Below are positions 1 through 8,171 of a stretch of 58,896 nt of DNA, piece after piece. The DNA comes from Geobacteraceae bacterium (GTDB lineage Bacteria; Desulfobacterota; Desulfuromonadia; Geobacterales; Geobacteraceae). The position numbers and the translations under genes were made by a program. The notes under the pieces were generated by a model. That model saw nothing but the letters and a program-made list of their open reading frames with translations, did no database searches and was not told the origin of the DNA. Each line of letters begins with the position of its first letter. The first letter of the stretch is position 1. The stretch spans positions 1-58,896 of the forward strand of contig JARKPN010000004.1 in NCBI GenBank assembly GCA_029975275.1. Reading direction: 5' to 3'.

Positions 1-44
1 CTTCATGCCGAAACAGGCTGCTATCCCTCTTGCACGCATGGGTT

Positions 45-108
45 CCGTACGAGAGGCTCCGTGAACGCCCCGCCCCGTCCCTCGCAAGGATTTTCCAGGG
101 TTTCCGGA
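45..108 (-). repeat. Dispersed 64-bp repeat, copy 1
   Basis: Read on the minus strand, this segment aligns without gaps to 21625-21688 on the plus strand. By hand count about 55 of 64 bases are identical, including an 18-base exact block at one end and an 11-base exact block (CTCTCGTACGG) at the other. It lies just upstream of the ychJ-like gene. The second copy sits inside a 209-bp inverted-repeat element, which suggests a small non-autonomous mobile element or a repeated regulatory/structural element. No open reading frame in it looks real. Confidence 0.6.
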
Positions 109-163
109 GGAAAGTGAAACAGAGAGTAATTCAGGGTAGGATAAACCGGAAGGAGAACGAAAT

Positions 164-646
164 ATGAAGAACTGTCCCTGTGGAAGCAATGTTGACTATA
201 AAGACTGCTGCGGAGCAATCATCAGCGGGGCACGGCCGGCCGAAACGGCGGAGCAGCTCATGCGGGCCAGATACGCGGCCTATGCCGGGGCCGAGACGGA
301 CTTCATCTTCGAGAGCACCCATCCGGACCATCGGCAGGGCTACGACCACGCCGGAACCAGGGAGTGGGCGGAAAAATCGGACTGGCTCGGGCTGGAGATC
401 ACCTCTACCAGCCTGGGTGGGCCTGACGATACGCTCGGGGAGGTGGAATTCATCGCCCGTTTCCGCGAGAAGGGCGTCCTGCGCGTCCACCATGAACTGG
501 CACACTTTCTGCGCGACAACGGACGCTGGTATTTTACCGAAGGCACCATGGTGAAGCCGCGACCAAAATCCGTGGACAAGATTGGGCGCAACGATCCGTG
601 TCCATGCGGCAGCGGCCTCAAATACAAAAAGTGCTGCGGGAAATGA
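164..646 (+). CDS. ychJ: YchJ-family SEC-C motif protein
   Basis: This 160-residue protein has two zinc-binding SEC-C-type motifs, one at the extreme N-terminus ([13 protein letters not shown], residues about 4-17) and one at the C-terminus ([17 protein letters not shown]). Between them is the NTF2-like YchJ domain. Length and architecture match the UPF0225/YchJ family. The biochemical role of that family is not established; SEC-C motifs in SecA bind zinc and contact SecB and ribosomes. The ATG start is preceded by GGAAGGAGAA (AAGGAG-type ribosome site). It appears monocistronic, with a converging small gene 20 bases downstream. Confidence 0.9.
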   Translation: MKNCPCGSNVDYKDCCGAIISGARPAETAEQLMRARYAAYAGAETDFIFESTHPDHRQGYDHAGTREWAEKSDWLGLEITSTSLGGPDDTLGEVEFIARFREKGVLRVHHELAHFLRDNGRWYFTEGTMVKPRPKSVDKIGRNDPCPCGSGLKYKKCCGK

Positions 647-666
647 TGCCTGGCCGCCGTCATGCC

Positions 667-855
667 TCACCCATCCACGTCCGGGTACTTTTCCAGGATC
701 ATCCTGTTGCCCCGTTTCACCCCGTAAACGCGGTTGCTTCCCGCCAGGTCCCCCAGGAAAACCCCGATCCCTTCGGAGGAAACCACCAGTCCTCCCGGCT
801 GCACCAGCGGCAGCCGCTGCAGGATTCTCTGTAACCAGCCGCTCCCCGCTCTCAT
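667..855 (-). CDS. Small hypothetical protein (62 aa)
   Basis: I do not recognise a family. The reading frame is open further upstream, but the ATG at 855 is preceded by a strong purine-rich ribosome site (GGAAGGAAAG, about 5 bases away), so the product is 62 residues. It is basic at the N-terminus, then hydrophobic and glycine-rich, with a core such as GGLVVSSEGIGVFLGDLAG, and ends acidic (EKYPDVDG). It has no signal peptide and no cysteine. It converges on ychJ. The good ribosome site and absence of a competing frame support a real gene; the function is unknown. Confidence 0.5.
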   Translation of the reverse strand: MRAGSGWLQRILQRLPLVQPGGLVVSSEGIGVFLGDLAGSNRVYGVKRGNRMILEKYPDVDG

Positions 856-1058
856 TGTTCTTTCCTTCCTTTCTTCTTTTTGTTCATATAAACGCATACC
901 ACGCTGACCAGTGTACAGAGACGGAACGCGGATCATACGGTGAACGGTCTACCTGGGAGCGCCGATGAGGCGGTTATGGGGCAAGGGTGGCATGGGGCGG
1001 CGGGGAGCCCGCTCCACCGTCGTGAGACGAGATCGGCCGGCTCCCGGGGTCGCCGGCC

Positions 1059-1757
1059 TCACAGGTGATGAAAGTCGTCGTCCCGCTCCTGGGCCTTCAG
1101 CCTCTTTTCCAGGTATTCCCGGGCCGCGTCCTTCCCTCCCAGTCCGAAGGCGATGGCCAGTGCCAGGACGATCCCGGCGAACGTGATGGAATAGGTAAGG
1201 AGCACCGTGTCCCTTCCTATGCCGAGCAGCTCCAGGGCCATGGTGACGCTCAGCAGGTAGATGAAGAGTTTCACCCCCCTCCCCACGTGGCCGGAGACTC
1301 TCACCCCGGCGTTCACCGCCGCAATCAACGCGGCCCGGCCGAGGAAGTTGCCCAGCAGGTAGCCCAGCACCAGGACCACCAGGGCCATGAAGATGCTGGG
1401 AAGGTAGATGAACAGGCGCTCTATGAGGTTCTGGATGATACCGAACTCCAGGTTGTTCAGCGCGGCCAGGAAAAACACGAAGACCACCAGGCCGCCGGTG
1501 ATGCGGGCCAGCAGCAGCGAGAGCGGTTCCTGAATGCCGCCCTTGGCCAGCAGCGCCTTCAGTCCGACCCGCTCCGACAGGCCGTCAAGCCTGATCACGA
1601 CAAAAATGCGCTTGAGCACGATTTTCGTCAACAGGCCGACGGCCAATCCGGCCAGCACCAGCAGCACGGCCGACACCAGGTTGGGTAGGAACTGCAGAAT
1701 CCGTTCGGCGGTCCTCGCCAGGGGATCGCTGATCAACCGGTTGAATAACTCTTCCAT
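1059..1757 (-). CDS. TM-helix-repeat membrane protein, MscS/CmpX-like
   Basis: This 232-residue integral membrane protein has about five hydrophobic segments (roughly residues 25-50, 85-105, 115-135, 155-175, 185-210). Two amphipathic glycine/alanine helices are of the conserved TM-helix repeat (Pfam TM_helix) type: GYLLGNFLGRAALIAAVNAG and LALAIAFGLGGKDAAREYLE. The second resembles the pore-lining helix of MscS, but the soluble beta domain of MscS is absent. Relatives such as CmpX are proposed small-conductance mechanosensitive channels or envelope-stress regulators. The ATG has GGAGGG just upstream. It ends the minus-strand gene string that starts with gpgS, although 38 bases separate it from the glycosyltransferase, and it fits the osmoadaptation theme. 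Channel activity is inferred. Confidence 0.75.
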   Translation of the reverse strand: MEELFNRLISDPLARTAERILQFLPNLVSAVLLVLAGLAVGLLTKIVLKRIFVVIRLDGLSERVGLKALLAKGGIQEPLSLLLARITGGLVVFVFFLAALNNLEFGIIQNLIERLFIYLPSIFMALVVLVLGYLLGNFLGRAALIAAVNAGVRVSGHVGRGVKLFIYLLSVTMALELLGIGRDTVLLTYSITFAGIVLALAIAFGLGGKDAAREYLEKRLKAQERDDDFHHL

Positions 1758-1795
1758 GGCTCCCTCCGGGACTGACGTGAATCACCCGTCAGTCG

Positions 1796-3058
1796 TCAAG
1801 ATGCCCAGGCGTCCAGCAGGGCTCTCTTCTTCTCCTCAAATATCCGGCACAGATGCTCGATCCTCTCCTCCACCTCCTCCGCCCCGCTGTCTTGGGTCTC
1901 GAGCACAAAGGAGGCCGTCCTGCCGATGTACAGCGGGGTAAGGCTTTTCAGGAGGTGCTCTCTGCTCATGACGCGACGGTGTGCCGCGAGGGTGAATCCG
2001 TAGACGATCTCAACCCACATTTCGTCGGGGATGCGGAACCGTTCGAACGGAAGGGATCGCGCCCTGACGAGAAAGTCGGCGACCTCCCCGGGCAGAAACT
2101 CCCGCCAGATGACCATCAGGTCGTCCACGCCCAGATTGAAGCGGTCGATCATCCTCTCCACGTTCACCTTGACCGGTTCAAGGCCGACCGCATAGCGGAA
2201 GCCGAAGGTGGGGACCGCCTCGGAGGCGCCGATGTCCTTCCAGACGGCGGCGTATTCATCCATCAGGTCGAAGGTTGCTCCAACCACCTGGAACAGCATG
2301 GCGGACAGGTCCGCTCCGGGATCCTTGGGGTCGTGGATCTTGGCCCCGAGGAACGACTGACAGACCCGGAAGCCGCCGGCCACCGCCGTGGTGGTCATCC
2401 AGATGTCGATACCGTATCTGGCCACATCGCTCTCCCAGACATCCTTGCCGAGGTAGAAGCGGGCCAGTTCCCCGGAAAAGCCGAACTCCCCGCCGATGGG
2501 CTGTCTCACCTGTTTGCCGTACAGCGCCCGGGTCAGCGGATAGATGATGCTGTTGGTAATGGTGCCGTCGTACTTGTGCCTGAGATAGAGCGGCGCCACG
2601 TAGTCGAACCGGCCCGAGAGAACCGGTTTCAGGAGCAGCTCCAGCCATTCCGGGGTAATGCTTCTGAGATCCGAATCCACCACGGCGCACGCCTTGACGT
2701 CCAGGGCCGCGGCGAGCTCGAAAATGGTCCTGAAGGCGCTCCCCTTGCCCGGCAGCCCGTGGTAGGGGGTAGCGAGCTTGAAGAGCGGTCGGACCCGGTG
2801 GTGCAGGAGGAGCGAGCTGAAATCCTCCACGACGGTATCCCTGACGATCTCCGGGGTGCCGTCGGTGGAGCCGCCGTCCGAGTTGACCAGTACGGCCTTC
2901 TTGTCGGGGAAATACTTGGCCAGGCCGGTCTGGACCGCCTGTACCACGTGGCCGATGGTGCCGGCGTTGTTGTAGCTCGGGATGCCCACCAGGATGTCCG
3001 CCCGCTGGACCTCCTCGATCCAGACGCTGAGCTCTTCACGCGAGACGATGCCGTTCAT
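1796..3058 (-). CDS. GT-A glycosyltransferase, possible mannosylglucosyl-3-phosphoglycerate synthase
   Basis: This 420-residue protein has a family 2-type GT-A fold: nucleotide-sugar-binding start ILVGIPSYNNAGTIGHVV (about residues 22-39), NSDGGSTDGT (59-68), metal-binding DSD at about 128-130 and PIGGEFGFS near 188. The P-x-GE element and layout recall glucosyl-3-phosphoglycerate synthases, but the protein is clearly distinct from its neighbour. No membrane segments are visible; a charged coiled-coil-like tail follows. It lies 40 bases downstream of gpgS on the same strand, with a good ribosome site (GGAGG). In Petrotoga, MggA adds mannose to glucosyl-3-phosphoglycerate. By context this gene could do that or make another glucosylglycerate derivative. 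Substrate is inferred only. Confidence 0.75.
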   Translation of the reverse strand: MNGIVSREELSVWIEEVQRADILVGIPSYNNAGTIGHVVQAVQTGLAKYFPDKKAVLVNSDGGSTDGTPEIVRDTVVEDFSSLLLHHRVRPLFKLATPYHGLPGKGSAFRTIFELAAALDVKACAVVDSDLRSITPEWLELLLKPVLSGRFDYVAPLYLRHKYDGTITNSIIYPLTRALYGKQVRQPIGGEFGFSGELARFYLGKDVWESDVARYGIDIWMTTTAVAGGFRVCQSFLGAKIHDPKDPGADLSAMLFQVVGATFDLMDEYAAVWKDIGASEAVPTFGFRYAVGLEPVKVNVERMIDRFNLGVDDLMVIWREFLPGEVADFLVRARSLPFERFRIPDEMWVEIVYGFTLAAHRRVMSREHLLKSLTPLYIGRTASFVLETQDSGAEEVEERIEHLCRIFEEKKRALLDAWAS

Positions 3059-3098
3059 ATCCTGCCTCCGGCTTGGATGAAGTCCGGGGAGACGCCCC

Positions 3099-4307
3099 TC
3101 ATGTATTGTCGGTCTCGACCGCTCCGCCGATCCTGTCCAGGATGTCCGGGAAGGCCGACATGACCCGGTCCCAACTGGTAATGAGCGGCACGCCGAGCGG
3201 GTCTTGCATTATCCTCTCCCCGGCCTTTCTGACCCCGCTGGTGAAGGTTTCCACCGCCAGGCTCTCCTCGTGGCGATCGAAGAAGAGCCCGTTCACGGCC
3301 GCGTCGTCGTGGAAGCACTTCAGCATCTCCTTGGCGGTTTGCATGTACGTGGCCACCAGGGTCTTGCACAGGCCGTCCGTGAAGACAATCCCCTCCGAGG
3401 CCAGGGTACGGAACAGGGTCTTGCAGATATCGATGCTCATCTTGTGCAGGCCCTTCCCCGGGTCCTCGGACGAAAGGGCCTGATGCTTGTGCTCGTAATT
3501 CTCGGCGATGTCGATCTGGCAGACCCTTCGGGTCGCCGTGTTACGGTAGACCTCGGCCAGTACGCCCACCTCCAGACCCCAGTCACCGGGGATCCGGCTG
3601 GCCCTGGCCAGGTCCAGCTCGATGGAAAATTCCCCCGCCAGGGGGTACCTGAAGCTGTCGAAGAAGACCAGCAGCGGATGGTGCCCGATGATCTTCACCA
3701 GTGAGCGGAGCAGCGGGGTGACCAGGAGCCGGGTCACCCGGCCGTGGAGCCGGTCGGTGACCCGGCTGTAGAAGCCCTTGCAGAAATAGTAGTTCAGCTT
3801 GGGGTTGGTGACCGGGTAGCAGAGCCGGGCAGGGAGGTCCCTCCCGTATGAGACGATGTCACAGTCATGGAGGGCCACCGAGTGAAAGTACTGTCTGGAT
3901 AGGATGTATCCGTAGGCCATCCATACCGATCTCCCTTTACCTTCTTCACCGATGTAGAGTCCGGCCTGCCGTATGGCCTCGTAAATGGCCGAGAGGCGCG
4001 GTCCGGTATTCCAGATGAGGCTCGTCCGTTGGGGAAGCACCGAGAAGAACCGGCGCGCCCGCGTGAATTCCTCCTCAGAGGCCGGCCCCAGGGTAACCAC
4101 CACCTCCTTGAGGTACTTCACTTCCCGCAGGCAGGCCACGATCCGTTGCAGGGCATCACCCTCAAGCTCGCTGTAGAGGGACGGGAGGAGCAGGGCAATG
4201 GGCCTCTCCACGGAGTACCAGGTAAGCTCTTCTTCGATCTTGTCCAGACTCGGTTTACCGAGACGGTGAAGCGTGGCGACCACTCCGGTCTGGTAGAAAT
4301 CCGACAT
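3099..4307 (-). CDS. gpgS: Glucosyl-3-phosphoglycerate synthase (GT81-like)
   Basis: It is predicted to transfer glucose from an NDP-glucose to 3-phosphoglycerate, giving glucosyl-3-phosphoglycerate, the first step to the compatible solute glucosylglycerate. The 402-residue protein carries ALLLPSLYSELEG near residue 38, the metal-binding DCD at about 148-150, and PLAGEFSIE with DWGLEVGVLAEV, which match GpgS acceptor and sugar-binding elements. The frame is open far upstream across the divergent gene, but the ATG at 4307 has a strong AGGAGGG ribosome site and gives family length. A TTGCCC-N16-TATACT promoter lies upstream. It is divergent from a glycerate kinase and a matching phosphatase, which supports the pathway call. 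The exact sugar donor is not proven. Confidence 0.85.
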   Translation of the reverse strand: MSDFYQTGVVATLHRLGKPSLDKIEEELTWYSVERPIALLLPSLYSELEGDALQRIVACLREVKYLKEVVVTLGPASEEEFTRARRFFSVLPQRTSLIWNTGPRLSAIYEAIRQAGLYIGEEGKGRSVWMAYGYILSRQYFHSVALHDCDIVSYGRDLPARLCYPVTNPKLNYYFCKGFYSRVTDRLHGRVTRLLVTPLLRSLVKIIGHHPLLVFFDSFRYPLAGEFSIELDLARASRIPGDWGLEVGVLAEVYRNTATRRVCQIDIAENYEHKHQALSSEDPGKGLHKMSIDICKTLFRTLASEGIVFTDGLCKTLVATYMQTAKEMLKCFHDDAAVNGLFFDRHEESLAVETFTSGVRKAGERIMQDPLGVPLITSWDRVMSAFPDILDRIGGAVETDNT

Positions 4308-4365
4308 AACGACCCTCCTGTGCGGTCCTGTTGGATGGTGAGCGTCCGCTGTCCAAAAAGTAGTA

Positions 4366-4393
4366 AGTATAGCTGAGGATCCCCCGCGGGCAA
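4366..4393 (-). promoter_or_regulatory. Sigma70-type promoter for gpgS
   Basis: On the minus strand TTGCCC (4393-4388) is separated by 16 bases from TATACT (4371-4366), about 55 bases upstream of the gpgS ATG. The -10 is close to consensus and the -35 is moderate. It is back to back with the plus-strand promoter of the glycerate kinase. Confidence 0.5.
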
Positions 4394-4404
4394 CCCGGAC
4401 GCGG

Positions 4405-4432
4405 TGGACTGGCACGGACGCCGTGATATAGT
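4405..4432 (+). promoter_or_regulatory. Sigma70-type promoter for the glycerate kinase
   Basis: TGGACT (4405-4410), a 16-base spacer and TATAGT (4427-4432). Initiation about 7 bases past the -10 would fall at or next to the ATG at 4440, so the message may be leaderless. This fits the lack of a ribosome site before that ATG. Confidence 0.4.
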
Positions 4433-4439
4433 TGCAACT

Positions 4440-5741
4440 ATGGAAACCATGGAACAAAGTGTCAGAGAGATCTTTTCCGCAGCGATCAAGGCGGTCGATC
4501 CCGACCATGCGGTCCGAAAACACCTTGGAAGGATCCGCGCCGCATACCGGGAAGGCGGTTTTTCGCGGCTGATGGTCATGGGCTTCGGCAAGGCCGCGGT
4601 TCCCATGGCCAGGGCGCTTGAGGATGAACTCGGAGGGATGATCACCTCCGGGGTCGTTGTGACCAAGTACGGACACAACACCGGTCCGGGACTGGATAAG
4701 CTGCGTGTTCTCGAAGCCGGGCATCCGCTTCCGGACCACAACGGCCTCCATGCCACGGAACAGATCCTGGCCCTGGCCGGAACCGCCGACGAGCGGACCC
4801 TGGCCGTCGTACTCATCTCGGGCGGCGGCTCGGCCCTGTTCGTCTCTCCCTGTCCCGGGATTTCCCTGGCGGAAAAACAGGAAACCACTGCTCTGCTGCT
4901 CAGGGCCGGGGCCGATATCCGGGAACTGAACGCGGTCAGGAAACACCTCTCCAGGGTCAAGGGGGGGAGGTTGGCCGAATTCCTGTATCCCGCCGGGACG
5001 GTCTCGCTGATCCTCTCGGACGTCATGGGCGACCCGCTCGACGTCATTGCCTCGGGGCCCACCTCCCCCGATCCCACCACCTTTGCCGACGCCGTAAGGA
5101 TTCTCGACAAATATGCCCTGTCCGCCGGCGTCCCACCGGCGGTTGCCCGCTACCTGGAGCAGGGTGCCCGGGGACGGACGCCCGAAACGCCGAAGGAGAC
5201 GAGCCTCATCTTCCGCAAGGTCGAGAACGTCATCATCGGCACCAACCGCTTGGCCCTGGCCGCCGCGAAGACAGCCGCGGAGGCCCTGGGCATCAGGTCC
5301 GAGGTACTGTCCGCCGAGATCTCCGGTGAAGCCGCCGAGGCGGGGAGACGGCTCGCCGCCATGGCCCTGTCGGCTCAGCGGGCCGGGGGCCATGGACCGG
5401 TCTGTCTCATTTCAGGGGGAGAGACCACCGTGACCGTCACCGGGTCGGGAACCGGGGGAAGAAACATGGAGCTTGCCCTTGCCTTCGCCTCGGAGATAAA
5501 AGGAGTTCCAGGGATCACGCTCCTCTCCGCCGGGACAGACGGAACCGACGGTCCCACCGATGCGACAGGCGCCGTGGTGGACGGCATGACCGCGGTCAGG
5601 GCGCGGGAGCAGGGGCTCGATCCCGGTGCGTACCTGCGCAACAACGACTCCTACTCGTTCTTCCGGAAAACCGGCGGCCTCCTGGTCACCGGACCCACCG
5701 GCACCAACGTCATGGACATCCAGATCCTGGTGATCGAATGA
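4440..5741 (+). CDS. Glycerate 2-kinase, DUF4147/MOFRL family
   Basis: It is predicted to phosphorylate D-glycerate with ATP; most family members give 2-phosphoglycerate. This 433-residue protein has the N-terminal DUF4147 Rossmann-like domain (MVMGFGKAAVPMARALE, then LISGGGSALF and KHLSRVKGGRLAE) and the C-terminal MOFRL domain (ISGGETTVTVTG, GGRNMELALAFA, SAGTDGTDGPTDATGAVVDG). The frame is open 12 codons further upstream, but the ATG at 4440 fits the family and the promoter; the ATG at 4449 is also possible. Its stop overlaps the phosphatase start by 4 bases, so the two are translationally coupled. The role may be recycling of glycerate freed from glucosylglycerate, or supply of phosphoglycerate. 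Confidence 0.85.
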   Translation: METMEQSVREIFSAAIKAVDPDHAVRKHLGRIRAAYREGGFSRLMVMGFGKAAVPMARALEDELGGMITSGVVVTKYGHNTGPGLDKLRVLEAGHPLPDHNGLHATEQILALAGTADERTLAVVLISGGGSALFVSPCPGISLAEKQETTALLLRAGADIRELNAVRKHLSRVKGGRLAEFLYPAGTVSLILSDVMGDPLDVIASGPTSPDPTTFADAVRILDKYALSAGVPPAVARYLEQGARGRTPETPKETSLIFRKVENVIIGTNRLALAAAKTAAEALGIRSEVLSAEISGEAAEAGRRLAAMALSAQRAGGHGPVCLISGGETTVTVTGSGTGGRNMELALAFASEIKGVPGITLLSAGTDGTDGPTDATGAVVDGMTAVRAREQGLDPGAYLRNNDSYSFFRKTGGLLVTGPTGTNVMDIQILVIE

Positions 5742-6550
5742 AAAACCCCGTTATTTTCACCGATCTCGACGGCACCCTGCTCGACCATTCGACCTACTCC
5801 TTCGACCGGGCGCTCCCGGCTCTGACACTGGTCAGGGCGAGGGGCATACCCTTGGTCATCTGTTCCAGCAAGACCAGGAAGGAGATCGAATGGTACCGGA
5901 AAAAACTGGACAACCGGCATCCCTTCAGCACCGAAAACGGAGGGGGGATATTCATACCGGCCGGCTATTTCGACCCCCTGGAGCCGCCCGCGGGACTTAC
6001 CCTTACCTCTGAGGCGGGGTACTCCCGTATCAGTCTCGGCGCTCCATACCGGACCCTCCGCCGGATCGTGGAGGAACTGAGAAACGAAGGGTTCGAAATC
6101 ACCGGGTTCGGCGATATGAGCACGGCAGAGGTCGCGGCCGTGACCGGCCTTTCGGAGGAATCGGCGGCCGTGGCCAGGGAACGGGACTTCGACGAACCGT
6201 TCCTGTTCGACGCCGATGAATCAGCGACCGGAAAACTGCGCGAGGCCGTTCGGGACAAGGGGTTCAACCTCACCCAGGGAAGGTTCTTCCACCTGCTGGG
6301 CGACAACGACAAGGGAAAAGCGGTGGCCGTCCTCGCCGGGCTTTATCGTCGAAAACACGGTACCATCACGACCATAGCCCTCGGAGACGGCCTGAACGAT
6401 CAGCCGATGCTGGAGCGTGTCGATTGCCCGATACTGGTGAAAAGACCCGATGGCGTACATGACCCGCGGATCCTGGTGCATGGGCTGGTGCGGGCCGAGG
6501 GTATCGGCCCGGACGGGTGGAACCGGGCGCTTCTGGAACTCCTGGGGTGA
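5738..6550 (+). CDS. Mannosyl/glucosyl-3-phosphoglycerate phosphatase (HAD)
   Basis: It is predicted to remove phosphate from glycosyl-3-phosphoglycerate to release the compatible solute. The 270-residue protein is a HAD phosphatase of the MpgP/YedP type: motif I FTDLDGTLLD (residues 7-16, nucleophile Asp and acid/base Asp), motif II VICSSKTRKE near 40, the family-specific STENGGGIFIP cap start near 69, a conserved lysine in GDNDKGKAV, and motif IV ALGDGLNDQPML. The length is normal. It overlaps the glycerate kinase by 4 bases (ATGA). Mannosyl versus glucosyl specificity cannot be read from sequence; the linked gpgS favours glucosyl-3-phosphoglycerate. Confidence 0.85.
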   Translation: MKNPVIFTDLDGTLLDHSTYSFDRALPALTLVRARGIPLVICSSKTRKEIEWYRKKLDNRHPFSTENGGGIFIPAGYFDPLEPPAGLTLTSEAGYSRISLGAPYRTLRRIVEELRNEGFEITGFGDMSTAEVAAVTGLSEESAAVARERDFDEPFLFDADESATGKLREAVRDKGFNLTQGRFFHLLGDNDKGKAVAVLAGLYRRKHGTITTIALGDGLNDQPMLERVDCPILVKRPDGVHDPRILVHGLVRAEGIGPDGWNRALLELLG

Positions 6551-6642
6551 CGGACGGGTGCTGCCGCAGAGGGGGTGGCGCCACCTCGTGCACCATCCGT
6601 CCACGGCCACAGACGCTGCCGCGGTAACCGTCTTGTCATCCC

Positions 6643-6725
6643 GTACAAATTGTCACCATATCGACAGGTAATATATTGAAATAATTAACATAATTAACCT
6701 GAATTTGATTTCTGTACAAATTAAC
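6643..6725 (+). promoter_or_regulatory. Promoter and repeated operator-like motifs upstream of the MarR gene
   Basis: This AT-rich stretch is unlike its surroundings. TTGTCA (6650-6655), 16 bases, TATATT (6672-6677) form a good sigma70-type promoter. Around it GTACAAATT occurs twice (6643-6651 and 6714-6722, 71 bases apart), and TAATTAAC occurs twice in tandem (6682-6689 and 6691-6698), with AATTAAC again at 6719. The repeats flank or overlap the promoter and the expected start site, as expected for operators of an autoregulated MarR-type repressor. Binding is inferred. Confidence 0.5.
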
Positions 6726-6779
6726 TGTATGCTACGTTACATGTCTCGCTCCGCGAAATGCAACTATTGAGGTATGCCC

Positions 6780-7286
6780 ATGGAGGAGAAAGCCTGCCTG
6801 ATCGGGGAAATCGTCGATGATCTCCGTCGTGTATTACAGGTGGTACACGGCCAGTCGAAGAAGGCGGAACGGGCCACCGGCCTGACCGGCCCCCAGCTCT
6901 GGGCCATCAAGGTGATTGCCGATTACGCCCCCATCCGGGTATCGGACCTTGCGGCGCGGATGTATCTCCATCCCGCCACCACGGTGGGGATCCTCGATCG
7001 GCTGGAGAAAAAGGGGCTCGTTGCACGGATAAGATCACAAAAGGACCGCCGCGGGGTCGAGGTTACCCTGACCGAAGCGGGCATGGAAGTGGTGTCCAGG
7101 GCACCGATGGTGGCCCAGGGACTGCTGGTGGCCGGGCTCGAACGGCTGTCGCCGCGCAGACTGAAGGCGATCGATACCGGCCTGGCCCAGATGGTCGAGA
7201 TCCTCGGCGCCCAGGAGATGCCGCCCCGGCTGTTCCTCTCCCTCGAGGTCAACCGCGGGGACGGAGAAATAGAATCCCTCCCTTGA
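6780..7286 (+). CDS. MarR-family transcriptional regulator
   Basis: This 168-residue winged-helix protein has the MarR layout: an N-terminal dimerisation helix, LTGPQLWAIKVIADYAPIRVS, the recognition region DLAARMYLHPATTVGILDRLE (read in two parts, about residues 58-80) and the wing KKGLVARIRSQKDRRGVEV with the conserved D-x-R. GAGG lies 7 bases before the ATG at 6780, which favours this start over the ATG two codons earlier. It is preceded by a strong promoter with repeated operator-like motifs and followed after about 100 bases by otsB and otsA, so it probably regulates itself and perhaps the trehalose genes. The ligand is unknown. Confidence 0.88.
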   Translation: MEEKACLIGEIVDDLRRVLQVVHGQSKKAERATGLTGPQLWAIKVIADYAPIRVSDLAARMYLHPATTVGILDRLEKKGLVARIRSQKDRRGVEVTLTEAGMEVVSRAPMVAQGLLVAGLERLSPRRLKAIDTGLAQMVEILGAQEMPPRLFLSLEVNRGDGEIESLP

Positions 7287-7385
7287 CCCCTGACCCGGAC
7301 CGAATCGTCGGAGTAGCAAGCTGCAAAAGCGGGAGCAAAGGGTTGGACGAGGAAAGGATTTACCCCCATAGGACAGGACGACTCT

Positions 7386-8165
7386 ATGTATAGAGAAAGA
7401 ATCTGGTTTTTCGACTTCGACGGCACACTTTCACCCATCGTGCCGGATCGGGACAGGGCCGAGCTGCATCCCGCCTGCGGCAGGATGCTCGCATACCTGC
7501 TGAGGATGCCGCTCCAGCACGTGGCCGTCCTGTCCAGCAGGAGGCTGGACGATCTGGCCGAGAGGGTTCCGCTGGAGGGGGTGTTCCTCGGCGGCACCAG
7601 CGGCACGGAGTGGCAGGTGCCGGGGGGACACCGGATGGTGTTTTCCGGGAAACCCACCCGGATGCTGGAATCACGCCGCAGGGTACTGATGCCGGAAATC
7701 CGGCGGCTTGCGGATCTGCCAGGGATAGAGGTGGAGGACAAAAACTGGTCGGTCGCCCTGCACACCAGGCACGCGCCTCAGGATTCAAGCCATGATCTGG
7801 ACCAACGGCTGGCAGCCTGGCGGCCTGGAGCCAGGGTCAGGGTCTTCCGGGGACCGGAGGTGCACGAAATTCAGTTGATGCCGCGCGTAAGCAAGTCTTT
7901 TGGCGTCCGCATGCTCTGCAGGTTCACGAAATTCATTCCCGGACCGGGTACGCTGTTTTATGCCGGCGACGACGAGAACGACGCCTTGGCCATGCGGCTG
8001 GTAACCAGGCTGGGTGGCACGGCGGTCACCGTCGGGGAACGGGCCTTGATACCCGCGTCAACGGTCGTGAAGGATCAGCGGGAACTGGCGAAAGAGGTAT
8101 GTCGTTTGGCCGACACTGCCATGGGTACCCTCCACCATGGGAATGTTTCAAGCTTAAAGGAGTAG
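7386..8165 (+). CDS. otsB: Trehalose-6-phosphate phosphatase
   Basis: It is predicted to hydrolyse trehalose 6-phosphate to trehalose. The 259-residue HAD protein has motif I FFDFDGTLSPIV (residues 8-19), motif II AVLSSRRLDDL near 48, the OtsB-type cap, and motif IV YAGDDENDALAMRLV near 198. The length is typical of OtsB. It lies between the MarR gene and the synthase gene; the synthase ribosome site overlaps its stop, so otsBA is an operon. The phosphatase would act in the cytoplasm. Confidence 0.9.
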   Translation: MYRERIWFFDFDGTLSPIVPDRDRAELHPACGRMLAYLLRMPLQHVAVLSSRRLDDLAERVPLEGVFLGGTSGTEWQVPGGHRMVFSGKPTRMLESRRRVLMPEIRRLADLPGIEVEDKNWSVALHTRHAPQDSSHDLDQRLAAWRPGARVRVFRGPEVHEIQLMPRVSKSFGVRMLCRFTKFIPGPGTLFYAGDDENDALAMRLVTRLGGTAVTVGERALIPASTVVKDQRELAKEVCRLADTAMGTLHHGNVSSLKE

Positions 8166-8171
8166 TGCCTC

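Noticed and set aside
4308-5393. Upstream extension of the gpgS frame on the minus strand
   Set aside because: The ATG at 4307 has a strong ribosome site and gives family length; the extension is antisense to the glycerate kinase.
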